39,703 nt of DNA from Candidatus Nealsoniibacteriota bacterium (GCA_030616085.1 JAUWYA010000005.1:1-39703); one strand, 5' to 3'. Numbered from the stretch's first letter, positions 1-6,969 are shown. Made by a program: numbers and translations. The notes: generated by a model from the sequence alone, not told the origin.

Positions 1-4
1 TGTT

Positions 5-964
5 TTAGGTACACACTTTTGTCGGTTTAGTTAATTGATAATCTTTTGTAAATTCGTTGGGTGATTTTCCATTCAACCCGCAATGTTTTAAATTGTTGTA
101 GTACATATTCCATAATCTTACACGGTATCTTAAGTGTTCAACGTTAATGAAGGATTCTTTTGAATAAAGTCTCTGTTGATCACTCCCGTGACTTCTCTCA
201 ACCGTTCCATTTTGAGCAGGCTTCCCTTTATCTATCAAGTAATGAGTAATATCTATCTTGGCACAGAATTTATCAAGAGGATGAAGCCTAGGATTCATCG
301 GGTCAGATGATTTAAGATAACCGGTATATCTATTGGTAAAGACGCTGTGATTATCCGTCTTAATGGCTTTAATCTGAAAAGGAGCTCTTCTGATTACTTC
401 TTTAAGGAATTCGATAGAATGATAGTTAGATTGTTCTTCATATATCTCTAGATGTCTCCATCTTCCTGATACATCAGCTGCTGTAAATTGAAAATATCTC
501 TTGTTTTCAATCTTTCCTGGCACATATTTGACATCTATCTCAACTAATTCACCAGGGCTTAATTGAGCTTTGATGTATTTGTATTTTATCCTTCTAATCC
601 TGTATTTTCTAACTAATCTCTCTTTCTTCAATATCTTTCCAACTGTTCTTTCGTGTATATTAATATCTTCGTCTTCTAAATCCCACTTAATCTTTAAAGC
701 GCATTCTCCTTTTTCTTCTCTTAATTCCCTTATCCTTTCTTTAATCCTGATAGGTGTTTCTTTAGGATTAGTCTTAGGTCTTGTAGACTTAGGCTCTAAG
801 CCTAGTTCTCCATACTTCTTGTAAGCAGCTGCCCATCTCTCTAAGCTTCTTTTACTATAGGTGCATAGCTTAGCTGCATCTTTTAATTTAACCTCTTTAT
901 TGTAGATAGGCAATACCCATCTTAATCTTTCTTCTTTTACATTTTTAGGCATAGGTATACACAT
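5..964 (-). CDS. IS481-like transposase (DDE integrase core)
   Basis: A 319-residue transposase that would cut and join the ends of its own IS. The N-terminal ~130 residues look like helix-turn-helix domains (residues ~25-50 and ~95-120, rich in Arg/Lys). The rest is an RNase H-fold integrase core with the catalytic triad visible as D144 (VEIDVKYV), D204 (IKTDNHSVF) and E256 (NGTVERSH). Length and single-ORF organisation fit IS481, a relative of IS3 without frameshifting. Two starts are possible, ATG at 964 or the in-frame ATG at 952 (MPKNVK). I see no strong Shine-Dalgarno for either; an 11-bp hairpin lies immediately upstream. The reading frame is intact, so it may be active. Family assignment is from motif layout only. 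Confidence 0.85.
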   Translation of the reverse strand: MCIPMPKNVKEERLRWVLPIYNKEVKLKDAAKLCTYSKRSLERWAAAYKKYGELGLEPKSTRPKTNPKETPIRIKERIRELREEKGECALKIKWDLEDEDINIHERTVGKILKKERLVRKYRIRRIKYKYIKAQLSPGELVEIDVKYVPGKIENKRYFQFTAADVSGRWRHLEIYEEQSNYHSIEFLKEVIRRAPFQIKAIKTDNHSVFTNRYTGYLKSSDPMNPRLHPLDKFCAKIDITHYLIDKGKPAQNGTVERSHGSDQQRLYSKESFINVEHLRYRVRLWNMYYNNLKHCGLNGKSPNEFTKDYQLTKPTKVCT

Positions 965-965
965 A

Positions 966-990
966 TACCAGGATTATACTAATCCTGATA
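966..990 (-). other. Hairpin just upstream of transposase start
   Basis: Eleven-base arms around a 3-base loop, one base before the transposase ATG. The right-hand IS copy has the same hairpin at 39606-39630, where pairing is fully Watson-Crick; here one pair is G-U. In other insertion sequences such hairpins block translation of read-through transcripts. That role is inferred here. Confidence 0.6.
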
Positions 991-1027
991 AAAACCGCCA
1001 TATGTCTCTGCACATTACCTTTTGCTA

Positions 1028-1058
1028 TTGACAAATTATATCAGCATGCTATTATAAT
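1028..1058 (+). promoter_or_regulatory. Sigma70-type promoter for the 1111 gene
   Basis: TTGACA at 1028-1033 and TATAAT at 1053-1058 with a 19-base spacer, slightly long. The sequence resembles the promoter at the opposite window end (39541-39568), which has the same relation to the other IS copy. Confidence 0.65.
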
Positions 1059-1110
1059 ATCAGAAAATCAAGATAATTACAATCTAACTGTTCTTTCAAA
1101 GGAGAATAAA

Positions 1111-1311
1111 ATGAAAGGGATACTTTTAATTCTATTTCTAATTTCTATGGGGTTAACTGCTATTTGTCTAACGACAAATATAGATGAAACAGTTGGCTCC
1201 ACATTAAGCCTCAACCTGCTAAGCGGTTTTGTATGTTTTTCAACTTTCCTTTTCTTCAGCCTGATTATAGCGATAGTCGAGGAGAAAATAAACAAAAAAT
1301 CAGATTTTTAG
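1111..1311 (+). CDS. Small two-helix membrane protein, unknown function
   Basis: I do not recognise this 66-residue protein. It has a hydrophobic segment at residues 3-19 (a membrane helix or signal anchor) and a second at about 36-56, and ends in a short Lys-rich tail (EEKINKKSDF), so two membrane passes with a basic end are likely. The gene is credible despite its size: it has its own promoter, an AGGAG Shine-Dalgarno seven bases before ATG, and an intrinsic terminator 30 bases after the stop. It stands alone between the IS copy and a leftward operon. The gene at 39154-39447 is similar in design (short, two helices, matching promoter, next to an IS copy) but I see no clear sequence identity between the proteins. 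Confidence 0.6.
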   Translation: MKGILLILFLISMGLTAICLTTNIDETVGSTLSLNLLSGFVCFSTFLFFSLIIAIVEEKINKKSDF

Positions 1312-1342
1312 AAGTAGGAAACAGAAAGATCCAGCCCTCTAA

Positions 1343-1369
1343 AGTACTTGCTCAAGCAGGTACTTTTTT
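1343..1369 (+). terminator. Intrinsic terminator after the 1111 gene
   Basis: Nine-base arms AGTACTTGC / GCAGGTACT (one G-U pair) with a TCAA loop, followed by five or more T. Confidence 0.75.
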
Positions 1370-1390
1370 ATTTCAGAATTATACTCTAAC

Positions 1391-1451
1391 AATCTCCTCA
1401 AACCTTATAATCGGTATACTAGGTTTTACGACCCTCTTTGTGTAAAGTGTG
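1391..1451. repeat. Copy of the rpmG 3' end (61-bp direct repeat, distal copy)
   Basis: Matches 2194-2254 with a single mismatch; weaker similarity extends about 12 bases further left. The repeat holds the last ten codons and stop of rpmG plus 27 downstream bases. It is detached from the gene and flanks a 742-bp segment with its own promoter and gene. Confidence 0.9.
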
Positions 1452-1608
1452 TTGTAAATGACTATACTAGAAACAGATATTATTTCCATATCTTACGGAA
1501 TTACAACATCTAATACTACAACGCCAGTTTATTCAATTATTTACTATTTTTTCTCTTTCGTCAAGCCAACGCAATATATACGTTATCGTTTTTATTATAA
1601 GAACATAA

Positions 1609-1635
1609 TAAAAAAGCCTGCTATAAACAACAGGC
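1609..1635 (-). terminator. Terminator of the 1658-2056 gene
   Basis: On the minus strand GCCTG pairs with CAGGC around a 10-base loop and runs into six or seven T. It lies about 20 bases after the stop. The remaining bases at 1452-1608 show no gene I can support. Confidence 0.7.
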
Positions 1636-1657
1636 CTTGGATCACATCGATCCTTTT

Positions 1658-2056
1658 TCACCATCCAAATATCTCTTTGTTGCGATCATCAAATTTCTGA
1701 ACCATGTATTGAACAATATCTTTCGGCGGTTTCTTTTTGATTTTTTTCCTACGTTGAAGAAACCATGGAATAATCTTATTGAAACTTTTTTGCCGAGACG
1801 GACCAACTTCATCACGAATATGATGAACAAGTTGGCAAATGCCAATAATGGTATGAACAGAAACTCCTTCGCGGTCAATTCGGCCACACTCCATTTGACG
1901 GAAAACTTTCTCTGCTTCTTCCAAAAACGCTTTTCCATCTTTGATTTCTTTGAGAGCCGCGAACGCTGATCCGAGTCTTTGCATTGCTTCGTCTGGATGG
2001 ATCTCTTTCGGCTGATCTTTTTCAGCCATTGCCTTTAAATCCTCAAAACTCATCAT
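1658..2056 (-). CDS. Hypothetical protein in the rpmG-flanking insertion
   Basis: I do not recognise this 132-residue protein. It looks soluble and mostly helical. Residues 20-90 mix Ala/Glu/Lys helices, and there is a strongly basic stretch near residue 102 (RRKKIKKKPP), which could contact nucleic acid or only be a linker. There is no signal peptide or membrane segment. It is a complete expression unit: promoter TTGACT/TATAAT with a 17-base spacer, AAGGA about eight bases before a double ATG (2056 or 2053), and a terminator. The whole unit sits between two 61-bp copies of the rpmG 3' end, so it behaves as cargo of a small inserted or duplicated segment. It might instead be an ordinary gene trapped by a local duplication. 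Confidence 0.65.
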   Translation of the reverse strand: MMSFEDLKAMAEKDQPKEIHPDEAMQRLGSAFAALKEIKDGKAFLEEAEKVFRQMECGRIDREGVSVHTIIGICQLVHHIRDEVGPSRQKSFNKIIPWFLQRRKKIKKKPPKDIVQYMVQKFDDRNKEIFGW

Positions 2057-2119
2057 CGGTTATCCTTTCCAAGAAATCCGTTGACAATATAAACACCACA
2101 TAAAGTGTACGATAATTTA

Positions 2120-2148
2120 ATTATACATTATTCCTTAGAAAAAGTCAA
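2120..2148 (-). promoter_or_regulatory. Promoter of the 1658-2056 gene
   Basis: Minus strand: TTGACT at 2148-2143, 17-base spacer, TATAAT at 2125-2120. It lies 64 bases upstream of the start codon. Confidence 0.75.
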
Positions 2149-2158
2149 GCCCGAAAAC

Positions 2159-2178
2159 AAAAAACAGCTAAAAAGCTG
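2159..2178 (-). terminator. Terminator downstream of rpmG
   Basis: Minus strand CAGCT / AGCTG hairpin with a TTTT loop, followed by six T. It lies within the inserted segment, not in the 61-bp repeat. Confidence 0.6.
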
Positions 2179-2193
2179 CTTTTATACCTTAAT

Positions 2194-2254
2194 AATCTCT
2201 TCAAACCTTATAATCGGTATACTAGGTTTTACGACCCTCTTTGTGTAAAGTGTG
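2194..2254. repeat. 61-bp direct repeat, gene-proximal copy at the rpmG 3' end
   Basis: Contains the functional rpmG stop region and matches 1391-1451 with one mismatch. The pair has the geometry of an attachment-site duplication at a gene's 3' end that leaves the gene intact. Confidence 0.9.
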
Positions 2255-2389
2255 CTTTCTGCACCACTTGCAGAATTTTTTCAATTCTAATTTCTCCTCA
2301 ACCATCATCTTGGGTTTATTCGTAAAATAATTTATTCTTTTGCAAACGCTGCATTGAAGTTTTATAAATGGTTTTTTCTTTTTTGCCAT
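2222..2389 (-). CDS. rpmG: Ribosomal protein bL33
   Basis: Large-subunit protein bL33, 55 residues, the normal length. It has the zinc-type pattern of four cysteines: CSVC at residues 13-16 and CKWC at 40-43. The family ending is clear (LELKKFCKWCRKHTLHKE). I start it at the ATG at 2389 (MAKKKKPF); a longer reading frame upstream runs into tRNA-Thr and is not real. Its transcript probably comes from the tRNA-Thr side, since only 23 bases separate the tRNA 3' end from the ATG and I see no Shine-Dalgarno there. The last ten codons are duplicated about 800 bp downstream. Confidence 0.93.
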   Translation of the reverse strand: MAKKKKPFIKLQCSVCKRINYFTNKPKMMVEEKLELKKFCKWCRKHTLHKEGRKT

Positions 2390-2412
2390 AATTTTATTTT
2401 CTTTATCTTTTG

Positions 2413-2484
2413 AGCCGGAGGGGAGAATTGAACTCCCGGCCTTTTTCTTACCAAGAAAACGTTCTGCCACTGAACTACTCCGGC
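2413..2484 (-). tRNA. tRNA-Thr (anticodon GGT)
   Basis: Acceptor arms GCCGGAG/CTCCGGC, D stem GTTC/GAAC with a normal GG-containing D loop, anticodon stem TTTTC/GAAAA, loop TTGGTAA, T arm GGGAG-TTCAATT-CTCCC. The discriminator is T and CCA is not encoded. It starts four bases after the stop of the upstream ORF. Confidence 0.93.
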
Positions 2485-2488
2485 AAAA

Positions 2489-3082
2489 CTAATTATAGAT
2501 TTTTTTAATTTCTCCTAAAATTTGCTCTTTTAGTTTTTTATTGGTAAATGATATTGTCAGAACCCCGTATTCGCTTTTCTTTCTATAAGTTCCCTTGCCC
2601 TGCGGTGGTATGATAGTTATTTTCCCGAGTTGTTTTCTCTTAATTTCAAGGTGCTTTTTCCAAAAACTTACTGCTTTTGATTCTTTAATGTCGTTAAATA
2701 AAATTAACCCGTAGCAAAATTTCTCTTCTTTAGCTCGATATATCTTTCTTAAAAATTCTCTAAATTTTTTAATTAAAAATGGATCTGTATTCCCTAAACG
2801 AACCGATGTATTATAGGGACTTTTGTCTCCTTCTCCCCAATAAATACCAAGTCCCAATGCTTTAAGTTCACTTTCTTTTCTACTAAGCTTTGTTTTTATT
2901 TTAAATGGATCACCATTAGGATTTCGTTTTATATAAGTAGCTTCGCTTCTAGATCTTCTCGGAATATTATAATTAATCATCCAGTAAGTAACCGGATGAT
3001 AATTCCATCCTGTTTTATCAGAAATTTCTTTCATTGATAAGCCACTTCTATATAATCTTTCTAATTTATTTTTAGGTAGCAT
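2489..3082 (-). CDS. HTH plus LAGLIDADG-like (homing-endonuclease-type) protein between two tRNA genes
   Basis: A 197-residue protein. Residues ~4-50 look like a helix-turn-helix (LSMKEISDKTGWNYHPVTYW) followed by a basic RRSRS patch. Residues ~74-170 carry LGLGIYWGEGDK followed by a pattern of 'N-S/T-D-P' type (RLGNTDPFLIKKFREFLRK), which I associate with the LAGLIDADG homing-endonuclease fold used in stand-alone DNA-binding proteins. The start is the ATG at 3082, two bases past the discriminator of tRNA-Tyr; longer frames run through that tRNA. The stop lies four bases before tRNA-Thr. No Shine-Dalgarno is possible because the tRNA occupies the leader, so tRNA processing would leave a leaderless message. 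It may be an invasive ORF. Nuclease activity is inferred. Confidence 0.65.
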   Translation of the reverse strand: MLPKNKLERLYRSGLSMKEISDKTGWNYHPVTYWMINYNIPRRSRSEATYIKRNPNGDPFKIKTKLSRKESELKALGLGIYWGEGDKSPYNTSVRLGNTDPFLIKKFREFLRKIYRAKEEKFCYGLILFNDIKESKAVSFWKKHLEIKRKQLGKITIIPPQGKGTYRKKSEYGVLTISFTNKKLKEQILGEIKKIYN

Positions 3083-3083
3083 G

Positions 3084-3165
3084 TGGGTGCGGCAGGAATT
3101 GCACCTGCGAAGCCCTAAGGCGCCTCTTTTACAGAGAGGTGGAATAGCTACTCTCCCACGCACCC
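3084..3165 (-). tRNA. tRNA-Tyr (anticodon GTA)
   Basis: Acceptor GGGTGCG/CGCACCC is perfect; anticodon stem CCTCT/AGAGG with loop CTGTAAA; class II variable arm of about 14 bases; T stem GCAGG/CCTGC; discriminator A; CCA not encoded. Oddly, the T loop is TGCAATT (G at position 55) and the D loop AGTAGCTA has A where G18 is expected. tRNA-fMet in this window shows the same pair of changes. Confidence 0.93.
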
Positions 3166-3198
3166 TTTAATTATTTAATCATTCTACCACAAAAATAG

Positions 3199-3852
3199 CT
3201 ATTTTTCAATGGTCTTAGAATGTTTTTTTCTCCATTCCTCTATTTTTTTATGATTTCCAGAGATTAAAACTTTTGGAACACGCCATTTGTTAAATATTTC
3301 TGGTCTTGTATATTGAGCGTATTCAATAAATCCTTTTTCTTTAGTTATTCTCTCTTTTAACAGTTCCTTTTTACCCAAAACTCCAGGAATTAATCTTGAT
3401 ACTGATTCAACAACTATCATAGCTGGCAATTCTCCGCCCATTAAATCATAATCCCCTATTGATAATTCAATATCAGCAATATTTTTAGCCACTCTTTCAT
3501 CAACTCCTTCGTATCTGCCGCAGATTAAAATGATCTGATCCAACTTGCTAAACTGATAAGCCATTTTCTGATTAAACTTCTTACCCCGAGGAGTAAACAA
3601 AACAACTTTAGTTTTTTTCTTCTTTTTTAAATCTTTCACAGCTTTAAAGATTGGCTCAATCTTCATTACCATGCCAAGTCCTCCGCCAAAGGGCTTATCA
3701 TCAACTGTCTTATGCTTACCAGAAGTCCAGTCTCTTAAATTATGAATATTGACTTTTATGAGCTTCTTTCTCTGCCCACGATTAATTAAACTCTCTGAGA
3801 AATAAGAATTGAAAATCTCTGGGAAAATTGTAATAATATCAAATTTAAGCAT
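3199..3852 (-). CDS. trmD: tRNA (guanine37-N1)-methyltransferase
   Basis: Transfers methyl from S-adenosylmethionine to N1 of G37 next to the anticodon, preventing +1 frameshifts. At 217 residues it is slightly short of the usual ~240-250. SPOUT-fold signatures are present: IITIFPEIF at the N terminus, GGGLGMVMKIEP near residue 57, FTPRGKKF near 87, the trefoil-knot SAM site ICGRYEGVDERV (~110-121) and IGDYDLMGGELPA (~132-144). It sits downstream of khpA and rpsP, as in many bacteria (rpsP-khpA-rimM-trmD), but rimM and rplS are missing here. A short palindrome (3191-3206) overlaps its stop and may help end transcription before tRNA-Tyr. Confidence 0.95.
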   Translation of the reverse strand: MLKFDIITIFPEIFNSYFSESLINRGQRKKLIKVNIHNLRDWTSGKHKTVDDKPFGGGLGMVMKIEPIFKAVKDLKKKKKTKVVLFTPRGKKFNQKMAYQFSKLDQIILICGRYEGVDERVAKNIADIELSIGDYDLMGGELPAMIVVESVSRLIPGVLGKKELLKERITKEKGFIEYAQYTRPEIFNKWRVPKVLISGNHKKIEEWRKKHSKTIEK

Positions 3853-3917
3853 AGAAAAGAAAACAGCCCTACGATTATAGTAGCACTGTTCTCCTAAATA
3901 GTAAACGCTAATGCGTG

Positions 3918-4235
3918 TTACAGTTTCAAATCCTCCAATCCTTCGGTTGGAGCTTTCTTATCTTGAGAAGGTACTCTGCCACCTTCTGGCTCTTCAATCT
4001 TTAAGTTCACTCTGGCTTGATTCTTCAAACCAACAATTCGAACTAAAGACCTGATAGACCTGGCAGTTGCACCGGCTCGACCAATAATTTGACCCATGTC
4101 TTCAGGATTTACTTTCAAAGAAAGTAAAACTCCCATTTCGTCAACTTTTCTGTCAACTTTAACATCTTCTGGGTGGTCAACCAATGCTTTAATAATGTAC
4201 TCAAGAAACTCCTGATCATTAGTTACTTTTGCCAT
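3918..4235 (-). CDS. khpA: KH-domain RNA-binding protein KhpA (YlqC family)
   Basis: Small RNA-binding protein. In other bacteria KhpA pairs with KhpB and affects RNA stability and cell division. The family core is ~75 residues; this one has 105 because of a Pro/Lys/Glu-rich tail (GGRVPSQDKKAPTEGLED). The KH motif is clear: VNPEDMGQIIGRAGATARSI, with the GxxG loop GRAG at residues ~52-55. A promoter (4321-4348) drives it separately from the upstream hypothetical gene, which ends in a terminator. trmD follows after 65 bases. The leader is about 80 bases and includes no obvious known riboswitch. Confidence 0.88.
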   Translation of the reverse strand: MAKVTNDQEFLEYIIKALVDHPEDVKVDRKVDEMGVLLSLKVNPEDMGQIIGRAGATARSIRSLVRIVGLKNQARVNLKIEEPEGGRVPSQDKKAPTEGLEDLKL

Positions 4236-4320
4236 AAATCATTCGAGTTAATTTTCTTAATATTCTTAACAGTAGCCCGACCTTTTCTGTTAAAACAATC
4301 GCAACAAGCTACTATTTTCA

Positions 4321-4348
4321 ATTATACTCTTTTAAAATAGTATGTCAA
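4321..4348 (-). promoter_or_regulatory. Promoter of khpA-trmD
   Basis: Minus strand TTGACA (4348-4343), 16-base spacer, TATAAT (4326-4321): full consensus boxes. Confidence 0.8.
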
Positions 4349-4361
4349 GTTTCTAAAAAAT

Positions 4362-4396
4362 AAAAAGGGGGCATATCTTGAAATTTAGATATACCC
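4362..4396 (-). terminator. Terminator of the 4398-4796 gene
   Basis: Ten-base arms GGGTATATCT / AGATATGCCC (one G-U pair) and a T-rich tail, starting two bases after the stop codon. Confidence 0.75.
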
Positions 4397-4397
4397 T

Positions 4398-4796
4398 TTA
4401 ATTTAGCTTTAAGTAAGGTTCTACAAAATGAGCCCAGTAGGTGCAATCATCTGCTAAAGTTTCGATTATTGGTGTAATTAAATCATGTTTATCTCCATCG
4501 TAAATTGTATTTATCTCCGGCCTAACTATCAAAACACCATCCTCTCTAACTATAGCTGCATGCAACAATATCCTAAAGATCATCTCAAAATTAAATCCTG
4601 GGTGACGGACGGGGAAATTTTCTCTTGTAAATTGTAAAGCTTTTTCTTCAGCTCCTTGGTCACCATCGTGTCCCCCAAAAATCCAACCCCATAAACAACA
4701 AAAAGTTAAAAAACCATTGTAGAGATCTATGACGACTTCATGAAATCCTTCGGTGCCCCACTTATTAATATTTCCCTGATTTATCTTCTCTTTCAT
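4398..4796 (-). CDS. Hypothetical protein between rpsP and khpA
   Basis: I do not recognise this 132-residue protein. The middle (residues ~20-40, YNGFLTFCCLWGWIFGGHDG) is hydrophobic and aromatic, perhaps a buried helix or one membrane segment. The remainder looks globular, with a His/Asp-containing patch (IYDGDKHDLITP) and no recognisable active site. I choose the ATG at 4796 because AAAGGG lies seven bases upstream; an in-frame TTG at 4823 is less likely. It has its own promoter embedded in the end of rpsP and its own terminator, so it is an independent unit inserted into the usual rpsP-khpA-trmD order, where rimM would be expected. It does not resemble RimM. Confidence 0.65.
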   Translation of the reverse strand: MKEKINQGNINKWGTEGFHEVVIDLYNGFLTFCCLWGWIFGGHDGDQGAEEKALQFTRENFPVRHPGFNFEMIFRILLHAAIVREDGVLIVRPEINTIYDGDKHDLITPIIETLADDCTYWAHFVEPYLKLN

Positions 4797-4890
4797 ATCA
4801 ATACCCTTTCTCTGCTTTTTCAATTCAAATTTTAAGGTGCGTTCTTACTAAAACGCTAACAGACTATAGAACTTCTCCTATAATACCCAC

Positions 4891-4919
4891 ATATTATCAT
4901 AAATCTGTAGATTTGTCAA
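4891..4919 (-). promoter_or_regulatory. Promoter overlapping the 3' end of rpsP
   Basis: Minus strand TTGACA (4919-4914), 17-base spacer, TAATAT (4896-4891). The -35 box lies inside the last codons of rpsP and the -10 box just after its stop. Confidence 0.8.
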
Positions 4920-5361
4920 GAACCGTGGCGTCTTTGGATTCTTCTTCTGACTTCTCCTCTTTGATTTTTTCGTTCTTAGCCTCCTCGGTTTTCGTCTCCT
5001 TGGGTTTGGTTTCTTCTTTTTTCTCTTCTTTAACTTCTTTCTTTTCCTCGGCTTTTACTTTTGGAGCCTCGGATGTCTCTCCCTTCTTTTCTTTTTTCTT
5101 TTTATGGACTGGGGTCTTTTTGCCTTGACAAACTTTTTCTTCAATTAATAGATTATAAACGGAATCTGACGGCTTGGCCCCTTTTGATATCCAATACTTA
5201 ATTCGTTCTGCCTTTAATACTTTTTCTTTAGTTAAAGGATTCCAAAATCCTACTTCTTCCACAAAACGGCCACCCCTTGGAGGCCTTCTTTTGTCAGTAA
5301 CTACAATCTTGTAACAAGGCTGATGTTTTTTACCAATTCTTAGAAAACGAATACAAAGCAT
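4897..5361 (-). CDS. rpsP: Ribosomal protein bS16 with a long charged tail
   Basis: Small-subunit protein bS16, needed early in 30S assembly. Residues 1-80 are the conserved domain (MLCIRFLRIGKKHQPCYKIV; FVEEVGFWNPLT; KYWISKGAKPSDSV). After it comes a ~70-residue tail made almost only of Lys, Glu, Thr and Ala, so the protein is 154 residues against the usual 80-90. The tail is low complexity, probably disordered, and appears as purine-rich DNA on the coding strand. It follows rnc by 13 bases and is presumably cotranscribed with nusB and rnc. Such tails also occur on bL32 in this window, which suggests a lineage habit rather than a fusion. Confidence 0.95.
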   Translation of the reverse strand: MLCIRFLRIGKKHQPCYKIVVTDKRRPPRGGRFVEEVGFWNPLTKEKVLKAERIKYWISKGAKPSDSVYNLLIEEKVCQGKKTPVHKKKKEKKGETSEAPKVKAEEKKEVKEEKKEETKPKETKTEEAKNEKIKEEKSEEESKDATVLDKSTDL

Positions 5362-5374
5362 AAAATTACATTAA

Positions 5375-6070
5375 TTACCAATTTTTAACTTTTAAGCCCT
5401 TTTTTGCTGCGCCTTCCTCTGCTTCTTGCTTAGAAGAACCCTCTCCTTCTGCCACTAAATCTTTATCAAGAAAAACACCAATTACAAAGTGCTTAGCATG
5501 ATCTGGACCCCATTCTTTCAAAACCTTATAATTCGGTGTAGTTCCTACTCTTTCCTGGGCTTCTTCTTGAAAAACAGATTTAGCATCTCTGAAAAGACCT
5601 TCTTTAATAATATGAGGCAATTCTTTTATTAAGTGTTTTTCAATAAAGTTTTTGCAAGCCTTTAATCCCTGGTCAAGATATAGAGCGCCGATAAAGGCCT
5701 CATGAGTATTAGCTAAAATATATTGACGGGCTTTACCAGTTTCCTTTATCTCTCCCTGAGAAAGCAAAAGGAAATCATTCAAACCTAAATCTTGAGCAGT
5801 TTTCGCCAACATCTTAGCATTTACTAAAGATGCGCGCAAACTGGTTAAATCGCCTTCTGATTTCTTTGGATATTTTTGAAATAAATATTCCGTTACCACC
5901 TGCTCTAATATAGCATCTCCTAAAAATTCCAATCTTTCATTATTGGAAAGTTCAAGCTTAGGATTTTCATTTAAAAAAGACCGATGAACAAATGCCTGAG
6001 CAAGCAAGTCTTTATCTTTAAATTCTATATTTAATTGTTTCTCTAATTTTGAAAAATCTTTTGTAATCAT
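5375..6070 (-). CDS. rnc: Ribonuclease III
   Basis: Double-strand-specific endonuclease that processes rRNA precursors and cleaves structured RNAs. At 231 residues it is full length. The signature [13 protein letters not shown] (residues ~43-55) supplies acidic catalytic residues, and the second acidic site is in [14 protein letters not shown] (~121-134). The C-terminal double-stranded-RNA-binding domain covers residues ~155-228 ([18 protein letters not shown] ... [18 protein letters not shown]). It overlaps nusB by four bases (ATGA), so translation is probably coupled. With several palindromic repeats in nearby transcripts, RNase III may have many local substrates; that is inference. Confidence 0.96.
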   Translation of the reverse strand: MITKDFSKLEKQLNIEFKDKDLLAQAFVHRSFLNENPKLELSNNERLEFLGDAILEQVVTEYLFQKYPKKSEGDLTSLRASLVNAKMLAKTAQDLGLNDFLLLSQGEIKETGKARQYILANTHEAFIGALYLDQGLKACKNFIEKHLIKELPHIIKEGLFRDAKSVFQEEAQERVGTTPNYKVLKEWGPDHAKHFVIGVFLDKDLVAEGEGSSKQEAEEGAAKKGLKVKNW

Positions 6071-6492
6071 TTTTCCTCAATTTCTTTATAAACAGTGCCG
6101 AGCACGCCATTAATAAATTTTCCAGAACTTTCTCCGCCAAATGACTTGGCTAATTCAATCGCTTCGTTTATTGCAACTTTTGGCGGAACTTCTTCTTTAT
6201 TTCCGTATAAAAGCTCATAAAGCCCAATTCTCAAAACATTCCTGTCAATAATGGTTATTTGGTCAATAGGCCATTCTGGAGCTGCTTTTTCAATAATTTT
6301 ATCAATATTAGAAATATTAGAAACAACTCCCTTGATAAGCTGCCAGACAAAATCTTTGTCTTGAAGCCCAGGACCAAATTCTTTGATGTTTTTTTCAACA
6401 ATCTTTTCTAAGATATCTGACTTTTTGCCAGAAAAGTCCCATTCATATAAACTTTGCATTGCTATTGAACGTGATAGATGTCTTGATGCCAT
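6067..6492 (-). CDS. nusB: Transcription antitermination factor NusB
   Basis: Binds boxA RNA with NusE (uS10) and promotes antitermination and rRNA folding. The protein is 141 residues, normal size and all-helical. Family signatures: [17 protein letters not shown] at the N terminus, [15 protein letters not shown] near residue 83 and [20 protein letters not shown] near 108-127. It is the first gene of nusB-rnc-rpsP. The 130-base gap upstream, to rpmF, is filled with AT-rich repeat sequence rather than a clear promoter. Confidence 0.95.
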   Translation of the reverse strand: MASRHLSRSIAMQSLYEWDFSGKKSDILEKIVEKNIKEFGPGLQDKDFVWQLIKGVVSNISNIDKIIEKAAPEWPIDQITIIDRNVLRIGLYELLYGNKEEVPPKVAINEAIELAKSFGGESSGKFINGVLGTVYKEIEEK

Positions 6493-6622
6493 AAAAAGTA
6501 AATATCTAAATCCTAATAATTAATGTCAAATAAAATTTCAAAACTCAAATCCCCAATGTTCAATTTTGGTATTTGACATTTGTTATTAAGAATTTTATTA
6601 GAAATTAGAAATTTGTTATTTG
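6493..6622. repeat. AT-rich degenerate repeat tract between rpmF and nusB
   Basis: Built from variants of AAATTTGA, CAAATAA and TTTGTTATT blocks, such as the pair TATTTGACATTTGTTATT and AATTTGTTATTTGTCATT. The same words appear inside pheS, gatA and miaB and before gatC. I see no gene here. Confidence 0.6.
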
Positions 6623-6907
6623 TCATTTTCGAGAAAGTTCTTCCATACTTAATGACTTATCTTTTTTCTCTTCTCCGCCTTTGGCATCAATTTCTTTTTG
6701 TTTCTTCTTCTTTTCTTTCTTAGTCAGCTTTTTCATAACATCAATAACTTCTTCTCCTTTGTAGAAACCGCAGCTCTGACAAACGTTATGAGGTAAAACC
6801 GGCTTGCCGCATTTTGCGCAAAGCGTTAATTTAGGAGTCTCAAGAAAAATATGCATTCTTCTCTGATTCCTTCTTGATTTTGTCTTTCTCTGTTTTGGAA
6901 CAGCCAT
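6623..6907 (-). CDS. rpmF: Ribosomal protein bL32 with a charged C-terminal extension
   Basis: Large-subunit protein bL32. The N-terminal ~58 residues are standard: MAVPKQRKTKSRRNQRR, then a four-cysteine zinc site (CAKC ~30-33 and CQSC ~43-46) and GFYKGEEVID. A ~35-residue Lys/Glu-rich tail brings it to 94 residues against the usual 55-65. It has its own promoter (6916-6944) nine bases upstream of the start, so the leader is very short. rnhB lies upstream behind a structured repeat. The start ATG at 6907 is unambiguous. Confidence 0.95.
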   Translation of the reverse strand: MAVPKQRKTKSRRNQRRMHIFLETPKLTLCAKCGKPVLPHNVCQSCGFYKGEEVIDVMKKLTKKEKKKKQKEIDAKGGEEKKDKSLSMEELSRK

Positions 6908-6915
6908 AATAAATT

Positions 6916-6944
6916 ATCATAGCAGAATAATCAAGATTATGCAA
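6916..6944 (-). promoter_or_regulatory. Promoter of rpmF
   Basis: Minus strand TTGCAT (6944-6939), 17-base spacer, TATGAT (6921-6916). Confidence 0.55.
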
Positions 6945-6969
6945 TATTGAGATAGAATAAAAAGCGAAA

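Larger units (their letters stand above)
1..1005 (-). mobile_element. IS481-like insertion sequence, left copy (distal end cut by window edge)
   Basis: One transposase gene and its upstream end. The inner boundary is placed near 1005 because near-identity with the copy at the right edge of the window (39591-39703) stops there. Over the ~110 bases visible in both copies I see one difference. The copies are inverted and both transcribe outward. The distal terminal repeat is not visible: only 4 bases follow the stop codon. IS ends at both window borders suggest either an assembly break at repeats or a region bounded by IS copies. Confidence 0.8.

Noticed and set aside
1458-1700. 80-residue plus-strand ORF
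   Set aside because: No ribosome site; it runs through the terminator of the minus-strand gene and has low-complexity Thr/Ile/Tyr composition typical of AT-rich noncoding DNA.
2390-2470. N-terminal extension of bL33 to 82 residues
   Set aside because: The extra residues are tRNA-Thr sequence read as protein; the ATG at 2389 gives the normal family length.
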